Source: Croceivirga thetidis (GTDB lineage: Bacteria; Bacteroidota; Bacteroidia; Flavobacteriales; Flavobacteriaceae). Taken from it: a DNA stretch of 64,000 bases. A model generated the notes under the pieces. That model ran no database searches and was not told where the DNA came from. It saw only the letters and a program-made list of their open reading frames with translations. Positions 16,033 through 24,897 of this stretch are shown here, one piece after another. The first letter of the stretch is position 1; each line of letters opens with the position of its first letter. A program made the translations under genes and the position numbers. The stretch covers positions 1,489,146 through 1,553,145 of the forward strand of contig NZ_JAAWWL010000001.1 of assembly GCF_012272815.1 (NCBI RefSeq). Direction: 5' to 3'.

Positions 16033-17625
16033 CTAGTTTTTAGTAATACTATTCTTATACTCGGAGGGTGTCTTCCCGGTATGACTTTTAAATGCCCTAT
16101 TAAAGGAGGTTTTGCTCTTAAAACCAGAGTCGAAAGCAATTGCTACTAGCTTAGCATCTTTATAATTTTCTTCTTGAATTAATTTTTGTGCCTCAAGGAT
16201 ACGATATGAATTAACAAAGTTGTAGAAATTTTGATTGTAGCCAACGTTTAGCACTTCAGATAAGTGATGACTACTAATTCCTATTTTTTTTGCTAAATCT
16301 TTTTGAGATAAATCAGGGTCTAGATATGGTTTCATCTTTTTCATGAATACCGATAGACTTTTCTTGTGTTTGTTCAAGTCTTCTTCCTTTAAACTCGAAT
16401 TTTTATAGGTATTGTTTTTTTCTTTGGGAGTATTTTGAACTGACTTGATGAAAACCTCTTTATTCACGTTCTTTCCTTTTTTAAGATTCTCAAATTGTTC
16501 TTGTAGAAGCTTTTGTTGGGTTTTTAGACGTTTAGAATAGAAATAAAAAAGTAATAATAGAATAAATAAAATACCACCCAGAGCAAGGCTCCAAAATTTT
16601 AATATTTTTCGATTGTTTGCTAGATCCGCAATATCTGATTCTTTCTTTTGCAACATTGCATTTTTGGCGGATATGTCTTTCTCTAAATCTATTCTGGTTG
16701 CATTCTGCTTACGTTCCAAGAAATCATTTTTCAATGATAGGTAGTTCTCTTTTGCGCTGGAAGCATTCGTACTATCATTAATTGATAAGTATACTTTACT
16801 TAGGTCATCGTAAATCTCCATTTGAGCTTCCGTCAATCCCTTTTCAATGGCAATTTTTTTAGCCATATTGAGGTTTTTAATTGCGTTTTCTAGGTCGTTT
16901 TGTTTCCATTGGGCCATGGCTAATCCAGAAAGTAACCATACCTTTTCCTTAGTTGGTTGTTTGGTGTATTCCAGATTAAGGGCCCGCTCACAGACTTCGA
17001 CTGCCAGTTCGTATTTTCCTTGAATTTGATAAGTGTCACTTATGTTGTTCAGCGCTGTTGCGATAATTTTCTCATTGTTTATTTGTTCTCCTAGTTCTTT
17101 GGTTTTAAAATGGAACTCAAGTGATTTTTCATAATTTTTTAATTTTTCATAATTATTAGCTAATCCGTTATATGCAGAAGCCCTGATTTTTGGATTGTCT
17201 TCAAATTCGTCTAATAGCGATAATACATTCTCCATCGTTCCAATCGCCTTTTGATGAGAATTAATTCGCGTATACACATTGCCAAGGTTGACTAGAATAA
17301 TGATTTTTGTTCGGTAGTCATTTGGAATAGAGTCGGCAATGGAAAGGGCGTCTCGGTAAAGTTCTATTGATTTGTCCTGTTCCCCAATATTGTTATGAAA
17401 AACAGCTTGATTTACCATTCCTAAGATTTGAAAATTTGCCGCTTTATTGGCTTTTCCCCAATGATATAATGAATCACTATATGTCTTGTGTAGCTTATAA
17501 TCACCATTGTCATAAGCTGATTGAATATTTTTTAGAAGTTCTGCTGGTTTTGAATTCTTGTTAGTTTCTTGCGAAAGACAAAAAGAAAGGTTGAGTAATA
17601 AAACCGTGAAAACGATTTTTAACAT
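16033..17625 (-). CDS. TPR-sensor/AraC-family transmembrane transcription regulator
   Basis: 530 residues. A signal peptide (about 1-18) leads into tetratricopeptide repeats to about residue 290, with recurring GNVYTRINSHQKAIG-type helices. A coiled region follows, then one membrane helix (about 345-365, WSLALGGILFILLLLFYFY), and a cytoplasmic linker. The C-terminal AraC-type DNA-binding domain (about 435-525) shows DLSQKDLAKKIGISSHHLSEV and the second helix-turn-helix ending AFKSHTGKTPSEYKNS. This one-protein sensor layout is common in Bacteroidota. It presumably senses a periplasmic signal through the TPRs. It lies upstream of the giant surface protein on the same strand, 253 bases away, and may control it. 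This is inferred from position only. Confidence 0.88.
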   Translation of the reverse strand: MLKIVFTVLLLNLSFCLSQETNKNSKPAELLKNIQSAYDNGDYKLHKTYSDSLYHWGKANKAANFQILGMVNQAVFHNNIGEQDKSIELYRDALSIADSIPNDYRTKIIILVNLGNVYTRINSHQKAIGTMENVLSLLDEFEDNPKIRASAYNGLANNYEKLKNYEKSLEFHFKTKELGEQINNEKIIATALNNISDTYQIQGKYELAVEVCERALNLEYTKQPTKEKVWLLSGLAMAQWKQNDLENAIKNLNMAKKIAIEKGLTEAQMEIYDDLSKVYLSINDSTNASSAKENYLSLKNDFLERKQNATRIDLEKDISAKNAMLQKKESDIADLANNRKILKFWSLALGGILFILLLLFYFYSKRLKTQQKLLQEQFENLKKGKNVNKEVFIKSVQNTPKEKNNTYKNSSLKEEDLNKHKKSLSVFMKKMKPYLDPDLSQKDLAKKIGISSHHLSEVLNVGYNQNFYNFVNSYRILEAQKLIQEENYKDAKLVAIAFDSGFKSKTSFNRAFKSHTGKTPSEYKNSITKN

Positions 17626-17670
17626 TATGTGAGGTAGTTGATTAGTGTTACCTAAATATATCGGTCAACA

Positions 17671-18957
17671 TTAAGCATTCCAAATTACCTTGAACTTATT
17701 TTCAATTTCATTTAGTTTCAAATTTCCCAAGCTCCCTTCATGACTGTGTTCAATATCTTTATTAGGTTTAAATGTGCCATTTTCAATGGCCGTTCCCATG
17801 GTCTTGTAAGCATCTCGAAAGGGCATACCATTTTTCACCATCTCATTTAAGGTATCAACACTAAATAAGTAATCGTATTTTGGGTCATTCAAGATGTTTT
17901 GGTTTACCCGAATTTCCTTTAAGCTAAAAGTCATCATTTCCAAACAGGCCTTCATATCTTGTAATGCAGGCACAATACTTTCCTTAACCAATTGCAGATC
18001 ACGATGGTAGCCACTTGGCAGGTTATTGGTTATCAAGGTCAATTGGTTGGGTACCGCTTGAATCTTGTTGCACTTGGCACGGATGAGTTCGAACACATCT
18101 GGATTTTTTTTGTGTGGCATAATGCTGCTACCGGTAGTCAACTCGTTCGGAAAGGATATAAAATCAAAATTCTGGCTCATGTATAGCGTTATGTCCATCG
18201 CCAATTTAGAGAGTGTTGCTGCGATACTTGATATTCCAAAAGCAGTGGCTTTTTCGACCTTGCCACGCCCCATTTGAGCAGCCACAACATTGTATTTTAG
18301 GGTTTCAAAACCCAATTCTTCGGTTGTAAATGTTCTATCAATAGGGAATGAGCTTCCATAACCGGCAGCGCTTCCCAAGGGGTTTTGGTCTGCAACTTTA
18401 TAGGCAGCTTGTACAAAATAAAGGTCGTCGACCAGACTTTCGGCATAGGCCGAAAACCAAAGTCCGAAAGAAGATGGCATTGCAATCTGTAAATGGGTAT
18501 AGCCTGGCAATAATACTTGTTGATGTTTTTCAGCCAGTTCTATTAGCAAGTCAAATAGTGCTTTAACCTGTGATTTGATTTCATTTAACTCCTCTTTTAA
18601 GAACAATTGCATGGCCACTAAAACTTGGTCATTTCGAGAGCGGGCCGAATGTATTTTTTTTCCAATATCTCCAAGCCTTTCTGTCAACAAAAACTCTATT
18701 TTAGAATGCATGTCCTCAAAATCATCTTCAATGGTGAATGTTCCCTGTTCGATGGTGCCTAAGATGAACTTAAGTTCTTTTTCCAATGCTATTCCTTCGT
18801 CTTCAGAAATCAATCCAACTTTTGCTAACATTTTAGCGTGTGCGGTTGAAGCAATAACATCGTATTTCGCTAAAAGCAAATCGAGTTCACGATCATTGCC
18901 TACAGTAAAATGGTCTATTTTTTTGTCAGTGCTAAAACCTTTGTCCCAGAGTTTCAT
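17671..18957 (-). CDS. argH: Argininosuccinate lyase
   Basis: Splits argininosuccinate into arginine and fumarate, the final step of arginine synthesis. I start at ATG 18957 (MKLWDKGFSTDKKIDHFTVG), giving 428 residues, the usual size; an open frame extends further upstream into argE, but that extension has no family likeness. Seen motifs include HSARSRNDQVLVAMQLF, the lid GSSIMPHKKNPDVFELIRAK, which is the fumarase/lyase signature with the catalytic Ser, and LPGYTHLQIAMPSSFG. It is the last gene of the arginine operon and begins 67 bases after argE. Confidence 0.96.
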   Translation of the reverse strand: MKLWDKGFSTDKKIDHFTVGNDRELDLLLAKYDVIASTAHAKMLAKVGLISEDEGIALEKELKFILGTIEQGTFTIEDDFEDMHSKIEFLLTERLGDIGKKIHSARSRNDQVLVAMQLFLKEELNEIKSQVKALFDLLIELAEKHQQVLLPGYTHLQIAMPSSFGLWFSAYAESLVDDLYFVQAAYKVADQNPLGSAAGYGSSFPIDRTFTTEELGFETLKYNVVAAQMGRGKVEKATAFGISSIAATLSKLAMDITLYMSQNFDFISFPNELTTGSSIMPHKKNPDVFELIRAKCNKIQAVPNQLTLITNNLPSGYHRDLQLVKESIVPALQDMKACLEMMTFSLKEIRVNQNILNDPKYDYLFSVDTLNEMVKNGMPFRDAYKTMGTAIENGTFKPNKDIEHSHEGSLGNLKLNEIENKFKVIWNA

Positions 18958-19024
18958 GTTTTCAAGTTCAATTTCAACATCAAGTTCAAATACATTTTTT
19001 GAACTTGATACTTGGGTTTGTTTT

Positions 19025-20098
19025 TTATTTTTTGAAGAAGCCTTCCAAGATTTTGATGTAAAGATCAACTCCTTCCAAAACTTCTTTCACATAGATAAAT
19101 TCGTTTGCGGAGTGAGATCTTGGGCTATATCCTGGCCCCAATTTTAAGGATTGGCAACTCAATTTTGCTTGGTCTGACAGCGTAGGAGAACCATAAGTTT
19201 CCCTACCTAGTGCAATTCCCGATTGTACCAAAGGATGGTTCATGGCAATCGAAGAACTGTCTTTATTCAATGACCTCGGAACCAATTCGCAAGGAGCTTC
19301 CCTTTGTAAGATATCGTTGATCTCGGTATTGGAATAACAATCATTTACCCTAGTATCGATTACTAGATCTACATGTGCTGGTACTACATTATGTTGACTA
19401 CCGGCACTTATTTGGGTTACCGTAATTTTAACGGGTCCCAGAACATCAGAAACTTTTTCAAAGGCATAATTTTCGAACCAGTCCAATACCTTGGGTAATT
19501 TATAAATGGCACTGTCATTATTTGGGTGGGCCGCATGCGATGGTGTTCCAGATATTTTTCCTTCGTATACAATCAGCCCCTTTTCGGCAATAGCCAATTG
19601 CATTTCTGTCGGTTCTCCAACTATGGCCACATCAATTTCAGGTAGAATTGGCAATAAGGCGGAAAGACTTTTGGCTCCCGCATCTTCTTCCTCCGCAGTG
19701 GCTGCCATGATGATGTTATGACTCAAATCTTCTCGTTCGTAAAAATGAACAAAAGTGGCCAATAATGAACATAATGCCCCACCTGCATCATTGCTGCCGA
19801 GACCATATAATTTACCGTCCTCAATATGTGGATGAAAAGGGTCTTTGGTATAAGCCGAATTTGGTTCCACAGTATCGTGGTGCGAATTCAGTAAAAGATT
19901 GGGTTTGTTTTCATCATAATATTTATTGAAGGCGTAAACATTATTGTATTGTCTTTGTGTGACCACACCGTGCTTTTGCAAAAAATCCTCGATTGCCGCA
20001 GCAGTGCCATCTTCTTTTTCAGAAAGTGATGGTATTGAAATTAGTTGTTGCAATAAGGTTAAGGCTTCTTGAGCCAATGTTTCTGTTGTCAATGTCAT
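19025..20098 (-). CDS. argE: Acylornithine/acylcitrulline deacylase (M20 peptidase, ArgE-type)
   Basis: 357 residues of the M20 zinc peptidase family. Metal-site motifs are SHHDTV (His73-x-Asp75), GLGSNDAGGA (Asp104) and the catalytic Glu pair in TAEEEDAG (136-138). In Bacteroidota operons with an N-acylornithine carbamoyltransferase, this enzyme should release the acyl group from N-acylcitrulline rather than from N-acetylornithine; whether the acyl group is acetyl or succinyl is not visible. The start overlaps the argB stop by four bases. Confidence 0.9.
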   Translation of the reverse strand: MTLTTETLAQEALTLLQQLISIPSLSEKEDGTAAAIEDFLQKHGVVTQRQYNNVYAFNKYYDENKPNLLLNSHHDTVEPNSAYTKDPFHPHIEDGKLYGLGSNDAGGALCSLLATFVHFYEREDLSHNIIMAATAEEEDAGAKSLSALLPILPEIDVAIVGEPTEMQLAIAEKGLIVYEGKISGTPSHAAHPNNDSAIYKLPKVLDWFENYAFEKVSDVLGPVKITVTQISAGSQHNVVPAHVDLVIDTRVNDCYSNTEINDILQREAPCELVPRSLNKDSSSIAMNHPLVQSGIALGRETYGSPTLSDQAKLSCQSLKLGPGYSPRSHSANEFIYVKEVLEGVDLYIKILEGFFKK

Positions 20099-20874
20099 AA
20101 AACTAGACTTGTATAGTTTGTAGTTGAATTTTCAAACAATCCCAGATTACCGATTCGTACTTCACGTACCCCATTTTTCAAAGCTTCAAAACAGTTGTGC
20201 AATTTGGGGAGCATGCCTGCTGAGATGACACCTTCGTCAACAAGTTTGGTGTAGGAACTGGAATCAATATTTTTAATCACAGATGATTTATCATTTATGT
20301 CTTTTAAAACTCCATTCAATTCAAAACAATAGTTCAAGTTGGTTTGAAAAGAAGAACTTAATCCAATTGCCAGGGTAGCAGCAATTGTGTCTGCATTGGT
20401 ATTTAGTAATTGTCCTTTTTGGTCGTGCGTCAATGCACAGAATACCGGAGTTAGCCCTAAATTCAAAAGGTTGCACAGCATTTTGGCATCAATACCTTCA
20501 ACATCACCAGCAAAGCCGTAATCAATTTTAGTAATAGGTCGCTTGTGCGCATGAATACTGTTGGCATCCGCACCGCTCATTCCAATCGCGTTGTTTCCTA
20601 AAGCTTGGAGTTTAGCCACAATATTTTTGTTTACCAACCCACCATAAACCATCGTGACAACCTCTAAGGTTGCGGAATCCGTGATTCTTCTTCCATTGAC
20701 CATTCTGGGTTTGATTCCAAGTTTTGGAAGGAGTTCACTGGCTTTTTTGCCCCCTCCATGTACTAAAATTTTGTGACCTTCAAGATTTGAAAATAAGTAT
20801 AATAATTGCTTAAGTTCTTCTTCATTTTCGATGATGTTACCACCGATTTTAAATATGTTGAGCTTATCTCCCAT
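20095..20874 (-). CDS. argB: N-acylglutamate (acetylglutamate) kinase
   Basis: Phosphorylates the gamma-carboxyl of N-acetyl- or N-succinyl-glutamate. 259 residues of the amino acid kinase fold: KIGGNII at the N-terminus, VHGGGKKASELLPKLG with the glycine loop, MVNGRRITD, and NTNADTIAATLA. It is short, like the E. coli type, and lacks the N-terminal helix that goes with arginine feedback in other bacteria. That fits control at the leader rather than allosteric control, though this is inference. Its start overlaps the small membrane ORF by 11 bases and its stop overlaps argE by four. Confidence 0.94.
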   Translation of the reverse strand: MGDKLNIFKIGGNIIENEEELKQLLYLFSNLEGHKILVHGGGKKASELLPKLGIKPRMVNGRRITDSATLEVVTMVYGGLVNKNIVAKLQALGNNAIGMSGADANSIHAHKRPITKIDYGFAGDVEGIDAKMLCNLLNLGLTPVFCALTHDQKGQLLNTNADTIAATLAIGLSSSFQTNLNYCFELNGVLKDINDKSSVIKNIDSSSYTKLVDEGVISAGMLPKLHNCFEALKNGVREVRIGNLGLFENSTTNYTSLVL

Positions 20875-21058
20875 TCCCAGGTGTTTTTCTTATCGAGACA
20901 ATCATCGAAAGAATTAGAAATACCATAGACGTTGGCAACAAAGCATCTTGCCACCTCAAATTATTGTAATCCAATTCCAGTAAATGAAATACAATTATTA
21001 GAGCGGCTAAAGCTATTAGGGCATACCTAAATTTATTTTTTGTCTGCATGGAGTTCAA
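20864..21058 (-). CDS. Small two-helix membrane protein in the arginine operon
   Basis: 64 residues, or 61 if the second Met (codon at 21049) is used. Two hydrophobic segments, about residues 12-28 and 39-55, are joined by a short loop with LDYNNLRWQD, and the tail is basic. It overlaps both neighbours (26 bases with argF', 11 with argB), which supports real translation, as removing it would leave an unusual gap in an otherwise overlapping operon. I recognise no family. A role in the inner membrane is all that can be said. Confidence 0.6.
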   Translation of the reverse strand: MNSMQTKNKFRYALIALAALIIVFHLLELDYNNLRWQDALLPTSMVFLILSMIVSIRKTPGNGR

Positions 21059-21998
21059 GCTGTGATTCTTTTAAGATTCGCTTCAAGACGAGCTGTGCAG
21101 CCCAAGTTCTATTATCAGCTTGATCAATAACCAAGCTTTGGTTACTGTCAAGTACTGCATCTTCAACGACAACATTTCTTCGAACGGGTAGACAATGCAT
21201 GAAATTAGCCCCTCCCAGTTTTTCTGACGTCATCATCCAATCTCTGTTTTGGTGTAAGACTCGTCCATAATCTCGGTAACTACTCCAGTTTTTCACGTAT
21301 ACAAAGTTCGCATTTTCAAGTGCTTTTTCTTGGTCATTCACAATTCTGCAACCTTCTGTGATTTTAGGGTTCAAATCATAGCCTACTGGATTTGTGATCA
21401 CAAATTCGGCGTCTTGCAATTTCATCATGTTTATGAATGAATTTGCCACGGCATGTGGCAACGCTTTGGGGTGTGGAGCCCAAGACAATACCACTTTTGG
21501 TCTTTCAACAGTTTTATGCTCTTCAAGTGTAATGGCATCTGCCAACGCCTGTAATGGATGGGCTACAGAGCTTTCCATATTTACAACTGGTATGGTGGCA
21601 TGTTCCAAAAAGCCATTTAGTACAACTTCTGCTTCATCTTGTTCTCTGTCAATTAATCCGGCAAAGGCACGAATAGCAACGATGTCGGCATACTGTGAAA
21701 CGACTTTTGCAGCTTCTCGAATATGTTCCGATTTTCCGGCATCCATCACCACGCCATCATTATATTCCAATTGCCAACCTTCAGAACCAAAATTCATCAC
21801 CATGGTATTCAAACCAAGATTGGAAGCTGCTTTTTGAGTGCTCAATCTTGTGCGCAAACTATTGTTGAAGAACAACAAGCAAATAGTCTTTCTTTTACCC
21901 AATTGATCAAAACTGAAAGGATCAGATTTTAATTCAATGCCTTCTTTTACCGCTTCTTGAAGGTTTTTTAAGTCTGATATGGATAAATAATGTTTCAT
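21033..21998 (-). CDS. argF': N-acyl-L-ornithine carbamoyltransferase (acetyl- or succinyl-ornithine type)
   Basis: 321 residues of the carbamoyltransferase family, transferring carbamoyl phosphate to N-acylornithine. The carbamoyl-phosphate loop is FFNNSLRTRLSTQKAA (43-58), with SLRTR instead of the STRTR of ordinary ornithine carbamoyltransferase, and the second domain has MHCLPVRRNVVVEDAV. These are the marks of the Bacteroidota/Xanthomonas N-acylornithine branch. The residue before EHIREA is Ser90. From memory, this is the position that is Pro in the succinyl enzyme and Glu in the acetyl enzyme, so the acyl specificity is unsettled. The start overlaps the argD stop by four bases. Confidence 0.9.
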   Translation of the reverse strand: MKHYLSISDLKNLQEAVKEGIELKSDPFSFDQLGKRKTICLLFFNNSLRTRLSTQKAASNLGLNTMVMNFGSEGWQLEYNDGVVMDAGKSEHIREAAKVVSQYADIVAIRAFAGLIDREQDEAEVVLNGFLEHATIPVVNMESSVAHPLQALADAITLEEHKTVERPKVVLSWAPHPKALPHAVANSFINMMKLQDAEFVITNPVGYDLNPKITEGCRIVNDQEKALENANFVYVKNWSSYRDYGRVLHQNRDWMMTSEKLGGANFMHCLPVRRNVVVEDAVLDSNQSLVIDQADNRTWAAQLVLKRILKESQLELHADKK

Positions 21999-23122
21999 GC
22001 CAGTTCTCTTTTTAATCCTTCAAAAAACAAATCAATCTGCTCCTTGGTGATGTTCAATGCGGGTAAAAACCGAAGCAGGTTTTTATTCGCCGAGCCGCCA
22101 GTAAACATATGTTGATTATAAATCAATTTTTTTCGTAAATCACTCACTTCAAAATCAAATTCAAGACCTAACATAAGGCCTCTGCCTTTTAATTTTTTTA
22201 TAGAAGGTATTTCCGAAGCTTTTTCTTTAAAGTATGTTTCTAGTATTGCTGCATTATCAAGTAAATTTTCCTTTTCCAAGACTTCTAAAACAGACAATGT
22301 TGCCATGCAAGCCAGATGGTTTCCGCCAAATGTAGTTCCCAGCTGTCCATACCACGGTTTGAATTTTTGATGTAGTAAAACCCCACCGACAGGAAATCCG
22401 TTGCCCATACCTTTGGCGATGGAAATTATATCGGGTTGAATTCCGTGATGTTGAAATGCGAAGAATTTTCCACTTCTCCCAAAACCTGATTGCACTTCGT
22501 CGGCAATCAAGACAACCTCGTATTCCTCACATTTTTTTGCTATAAACTGGTAAAAATCCGTAGTAGGTTCATCCAAACCTCCAACTCCTTGGATGGCTTC
22601 TAAAATTACGGCACAATGAGCACCCTTAGAAATACATTTTTCAAATGCCTCAAAATCATTTAGAGGCAGAAAATCTACTTCTTGTTGGGCATTCAACGGA
22701 GCAACAATCTTTGGGTTGTCTGTAGCTACAACCGCAGCAGAAGTACGTCCATGAAAACTATTTTTAAAGGCTATTACCTTTGATTTTCCGGTATGGAAAG
22801 AAGCCATTTTTAAAGCATTTTCATTGGCTTCGGCCCCTGAACTGCACATGAATAGTTGGTAACCCTTACAATCCGAAGCGGAACCAAGTTTCTCCCCTAA
22901 TTCTACTTGTAATGGATTTTTAATGGAGTTACTATAAAAAGCCATTTTTTGGAGTTGCTCTGTCATCCGATTTACATAATGAGGATGCGAATGTCCTATG
23001 GAAATCACCGCATGCCCGCCATAAAAATCTAGGTAGGATTGGCCTTGTTCGTCCGTTACCTCAATTCCTTTTGCAGAGACTGGAGTTACATCATAAAGCG
23101 GATATACATCGAATAGTTTCAT
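21995..23122 (-). CDS. argD: N-acylornithine aminotransferase
   Basis: 375-residue class III PLP aminotransferase. It converts N-acylglutamate semialdehyde to N-acylornithine with glutamate. Seen are the PLP-phosphate motif CSSGAEANENALKMA, FHGRTSAAVV, the ring-binding Asp in LIADEVQSGFGRSGKF (Asp208) and the Schiff-base lysine Lys237 in ISIAKGMGNGFPVGG. Length and motifs are normal. The gene lies between proC and argF', overlapping each by four bases, so its place in arginine synthesis is firm. Confidence 0.94.
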   Translation of the reverse strand: MKLFDVYPLYDVTPVSAKGIEVTDEQGQSYLDFYGGHAVISIGHSHPHYVNRMTEQLQKMAFYSNSIKNPLQVELGEKLGSASDCKGYQLFMCSSGAEANENALKMASFHTGKSKVIAFKNSFHGRTSAAVVATDNPKIVAPLNAQQEVDFLPLNDFEAFEKCISKGAHCAVILEAIQGVGGLDEPTTDFYQFIAKKCEEYEVVLIADEVQSGFGRSGKFFAFQHHGIQPDIISIAKGMGNGFPVGGVLLHQKFKPWYGQLGTTFGGNHLACMATLSVLEVLEKENLLDNAAILETYFKEKASEIPSIKKLKGRGLMLGLEFDFEVSDLRKKLIYNQHMFTGGSANKNLLRFLPALNITKEQIDLFFEGLKRELA

Positions 23123-23913
23123 GCTTCTCGTATTTCACTGATTTTCTTGTAGGAAGTAACGATGCCTTGAATCAACGACGAACTCAAGCCTTGATGTTCC
23201 ATTTCATTCAACCCTTCAATAGTACATCCTTTTGGAGTGGTTACCCTGTCAATTTCCTGTTCTGGGTGGCTGCCTGATTCTACCAAGAGACTCGCAGCAC
23301 CGTTGCAGGTATGCATTGCCAATTCTTGGGCCTCTTTTGCATCAAAACCCAATTGAATGGCACCTTGGGTAGTTGCGCGAATCAAGCGCATCCAAAAAGC
23401 AATGCCACTGGCACAGATTACTGTAGCTGCCTGCATCTGTTCTTCAGGAATTTCCATTGAATGCCCCATTCGATTAAAAATGGCCTTGGCCAAATCAATA
23501 CGTTTTTTACCCAATCCATTACTACAAATGCAGGTCATGCTCTTGCCAACCGAAATGGCCGTATTAGGCATGCTTCTCACAATGTATTTGTCATTGCCGA
23601 TAACGGATTCCATTCTAGCGATACTAAAACCTGTGATGGTACTGATAACCACATGGTTTTCGGTCAACAGGTCTTTGATGTCAAAGAGAATGGCTTCAAA
23701 ATGACCTGGTTGAACTGCAAAAATGAGAATATCGGAATTCTTAACTGCTTCTGCGTTATCTGCGGTAACCGTGACGTTACCATACTTCTCGAATTCCTTG
23801 ATTTCTGAAGTATTTCGTTTGGTCAGGTACATTGTTGTGGCTCCATTGCTATGCAAAATTCCTTTTGCAATGGATAGTCCTAGATTACCTGCTCCTATAA
23901 TGGCTATTTTCAT
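23119..23913 (-). CDS. proC: Pyrroline-5-carboxylate reductase
   Basis: 264 residues. An N-terminal Rossmann motif IAIIGAGNLGLSIAKGIL binds NAD(P)H. The C-terminal helical domain carries the family stretch VTTPKGCTIEGLNEME. It makes proline from pyrroline-5-carboxylate. The gene lies inside the arginine operon: its stop overlaps the argD start by four bases and argC ends 9 bases upstream of its start. Co-expression would link proline output to arginine demand, for instance through ornithine-derived pyrroline-5-carboxylate. The enzyme itself looks intact. Confidence 0.93.
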   Translation of the reverse strand: MKIAIIGAGNLGLSIAKGILHSNGATTMYLTKRNTSEIKEFEKYGNVTVTADNAEAVKNSDILIFAVQPGHFEAILFDIKDLLTENHVVISTITGFSIARMESVIGNDKYIVRSMPNTAISVGKSMTCICSNGLGKKRIDLAKAIFNRMGHSMEIPEEQMQAATVICASGIAFWMRLIRATTQGAIQLGFDAKEAQELAMHTCNGAASLLVESGSHPEQEIDRVTTPKGCTIEGLNEMEHQGLSSSLIQGIVTSYKKISEIREA

Positions 23914-23922
23914 TGTTCCTTT

Positions 23923-24897
23923 TTAAAATGCGATTGATTTCAACTGTAATCCCAAATCTTCTTCCAAACCAAAAACTAGATTCATATTCTGAACCGCTTG
24001 GCCCGAGGCTCCCTTTAATAGATTGTCAATGGCTGAGGTCACCAGTAACACATCGTCATGTTTATGTAAATGGATATGGCAGTTATTGGTATTCACAACT
24101 TGTTTTAGATGGATGGGTTCGTCAGAAATGTGTGTGAATTGCGCATGTTTATAAAAGGTTTCGTACATCTGGATTGCCTCCTCAAAATTTCCTTCAAACT
24201 TGGTATAAGCCGTTGCAAGTATACCTCGGCTAAAGTTGCCCCGATTTGGGAGAAAGTGAAGTTTGCCAATTTTATTTCCGAAAGAATTCAGGCTTTCTCC
24301 AATTTCCCCTAGATGTTGATGGGTGAAAGGTTTATACCAACTAACATTGTTGTTTCGCCAACTAAAATGGGTTGTAGCAGAAGGTTTAATTCCAGCTCCC
24401 GTACTTCCTGTAACGGCATTAATATGAACCGCTTCTTGTAACAAATTGTGCTGCGCAAGCGGAAGTAACGCTAACTGAATGGCCGTAGCAAAACAACCTG
24501 GATTTGCGATTGCCTTAGCATTTTCAATTTTGTTTTTGTTCAGTTCAGGAAGCCCATATATGAATTGATTGGATTCAAATTTGGAATCGTCCTGTAACCT
24601 GAAATCGTTACTGAGGTCAATCAATACGGTTTCTTCTGAAAAATGGTTTTCCTTCAGGAACTGCGTTGAATTGCCATGACCGAGGCACAAGAAAACGACG
24701 GACACATCGGCATTGATATCCCCAGTAAATTTCAGATTAGTTTGTCCCAATAAGTCTCCATGGGCCGAGGATAATGATTTTCCGGCCCTTGTAGTGCTGT
24801 AGACAAAATCCAGTTCTACGGCTTGATGATTCAATAGTAGCCGAATAAGTTCTCCACCGGTATAACCTGAACCACCGATAATTCCTGCTTTAATCAT
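23923..24897 (-). CDS. argC: N-acyl-gamma-glutamyl-phosphate reductase
   Basis: 324 residues. It reduces N-acylglutamyl phosphate to the semialdehyde. The N-terminal dinucleotide motif is GIIGGSGYTGGELIRLLL; the catalytic cysteine is Cys135 in NPGCFATAIQLALLPL. The C-terminal half has the expected NRGNFSRGILATAY and FGLEEDLGL stretches. It overlaps argG by eight bases at its start. Confidence 0.95.
   Translation of the reverse strand: MIKAGIIGGSGYTGGELIRLLLNHQAVELDFVYSTTRAGKSLSSAHGDLLGQTNLKFTGDINADVSVVFLCLGHGNSTQFLKENHFSEETVLIDLSNDFRLQDDSKFESNQFIYGLPELNKNKIENAKAIANPGCFATAIQLALLPLAQHNLLQEAVHINAVTGSTGAGIKPSATTHFSWRNNNVSWYKPFTHQHLGEIGESLNSFGNKIGKLHFLPNRGNFSRGILATAYTKFEGNFEEAIQMYETFYKHAQFTHISDEPIHLKQVVNTNNCHIHLHKHDDVLLVTSAIDNLLKGASGQAVQNMNLVFGLEEDLGLQLKSIAF

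Noticed and set aside
18958-19068. The 37-residue N-terminal extension of the argH frame.
   Set aside because: It lies in the region overlapping argE and has no likeness to argininosuccinate lyases, whose conserved sequence begins at the ATG at 18957.
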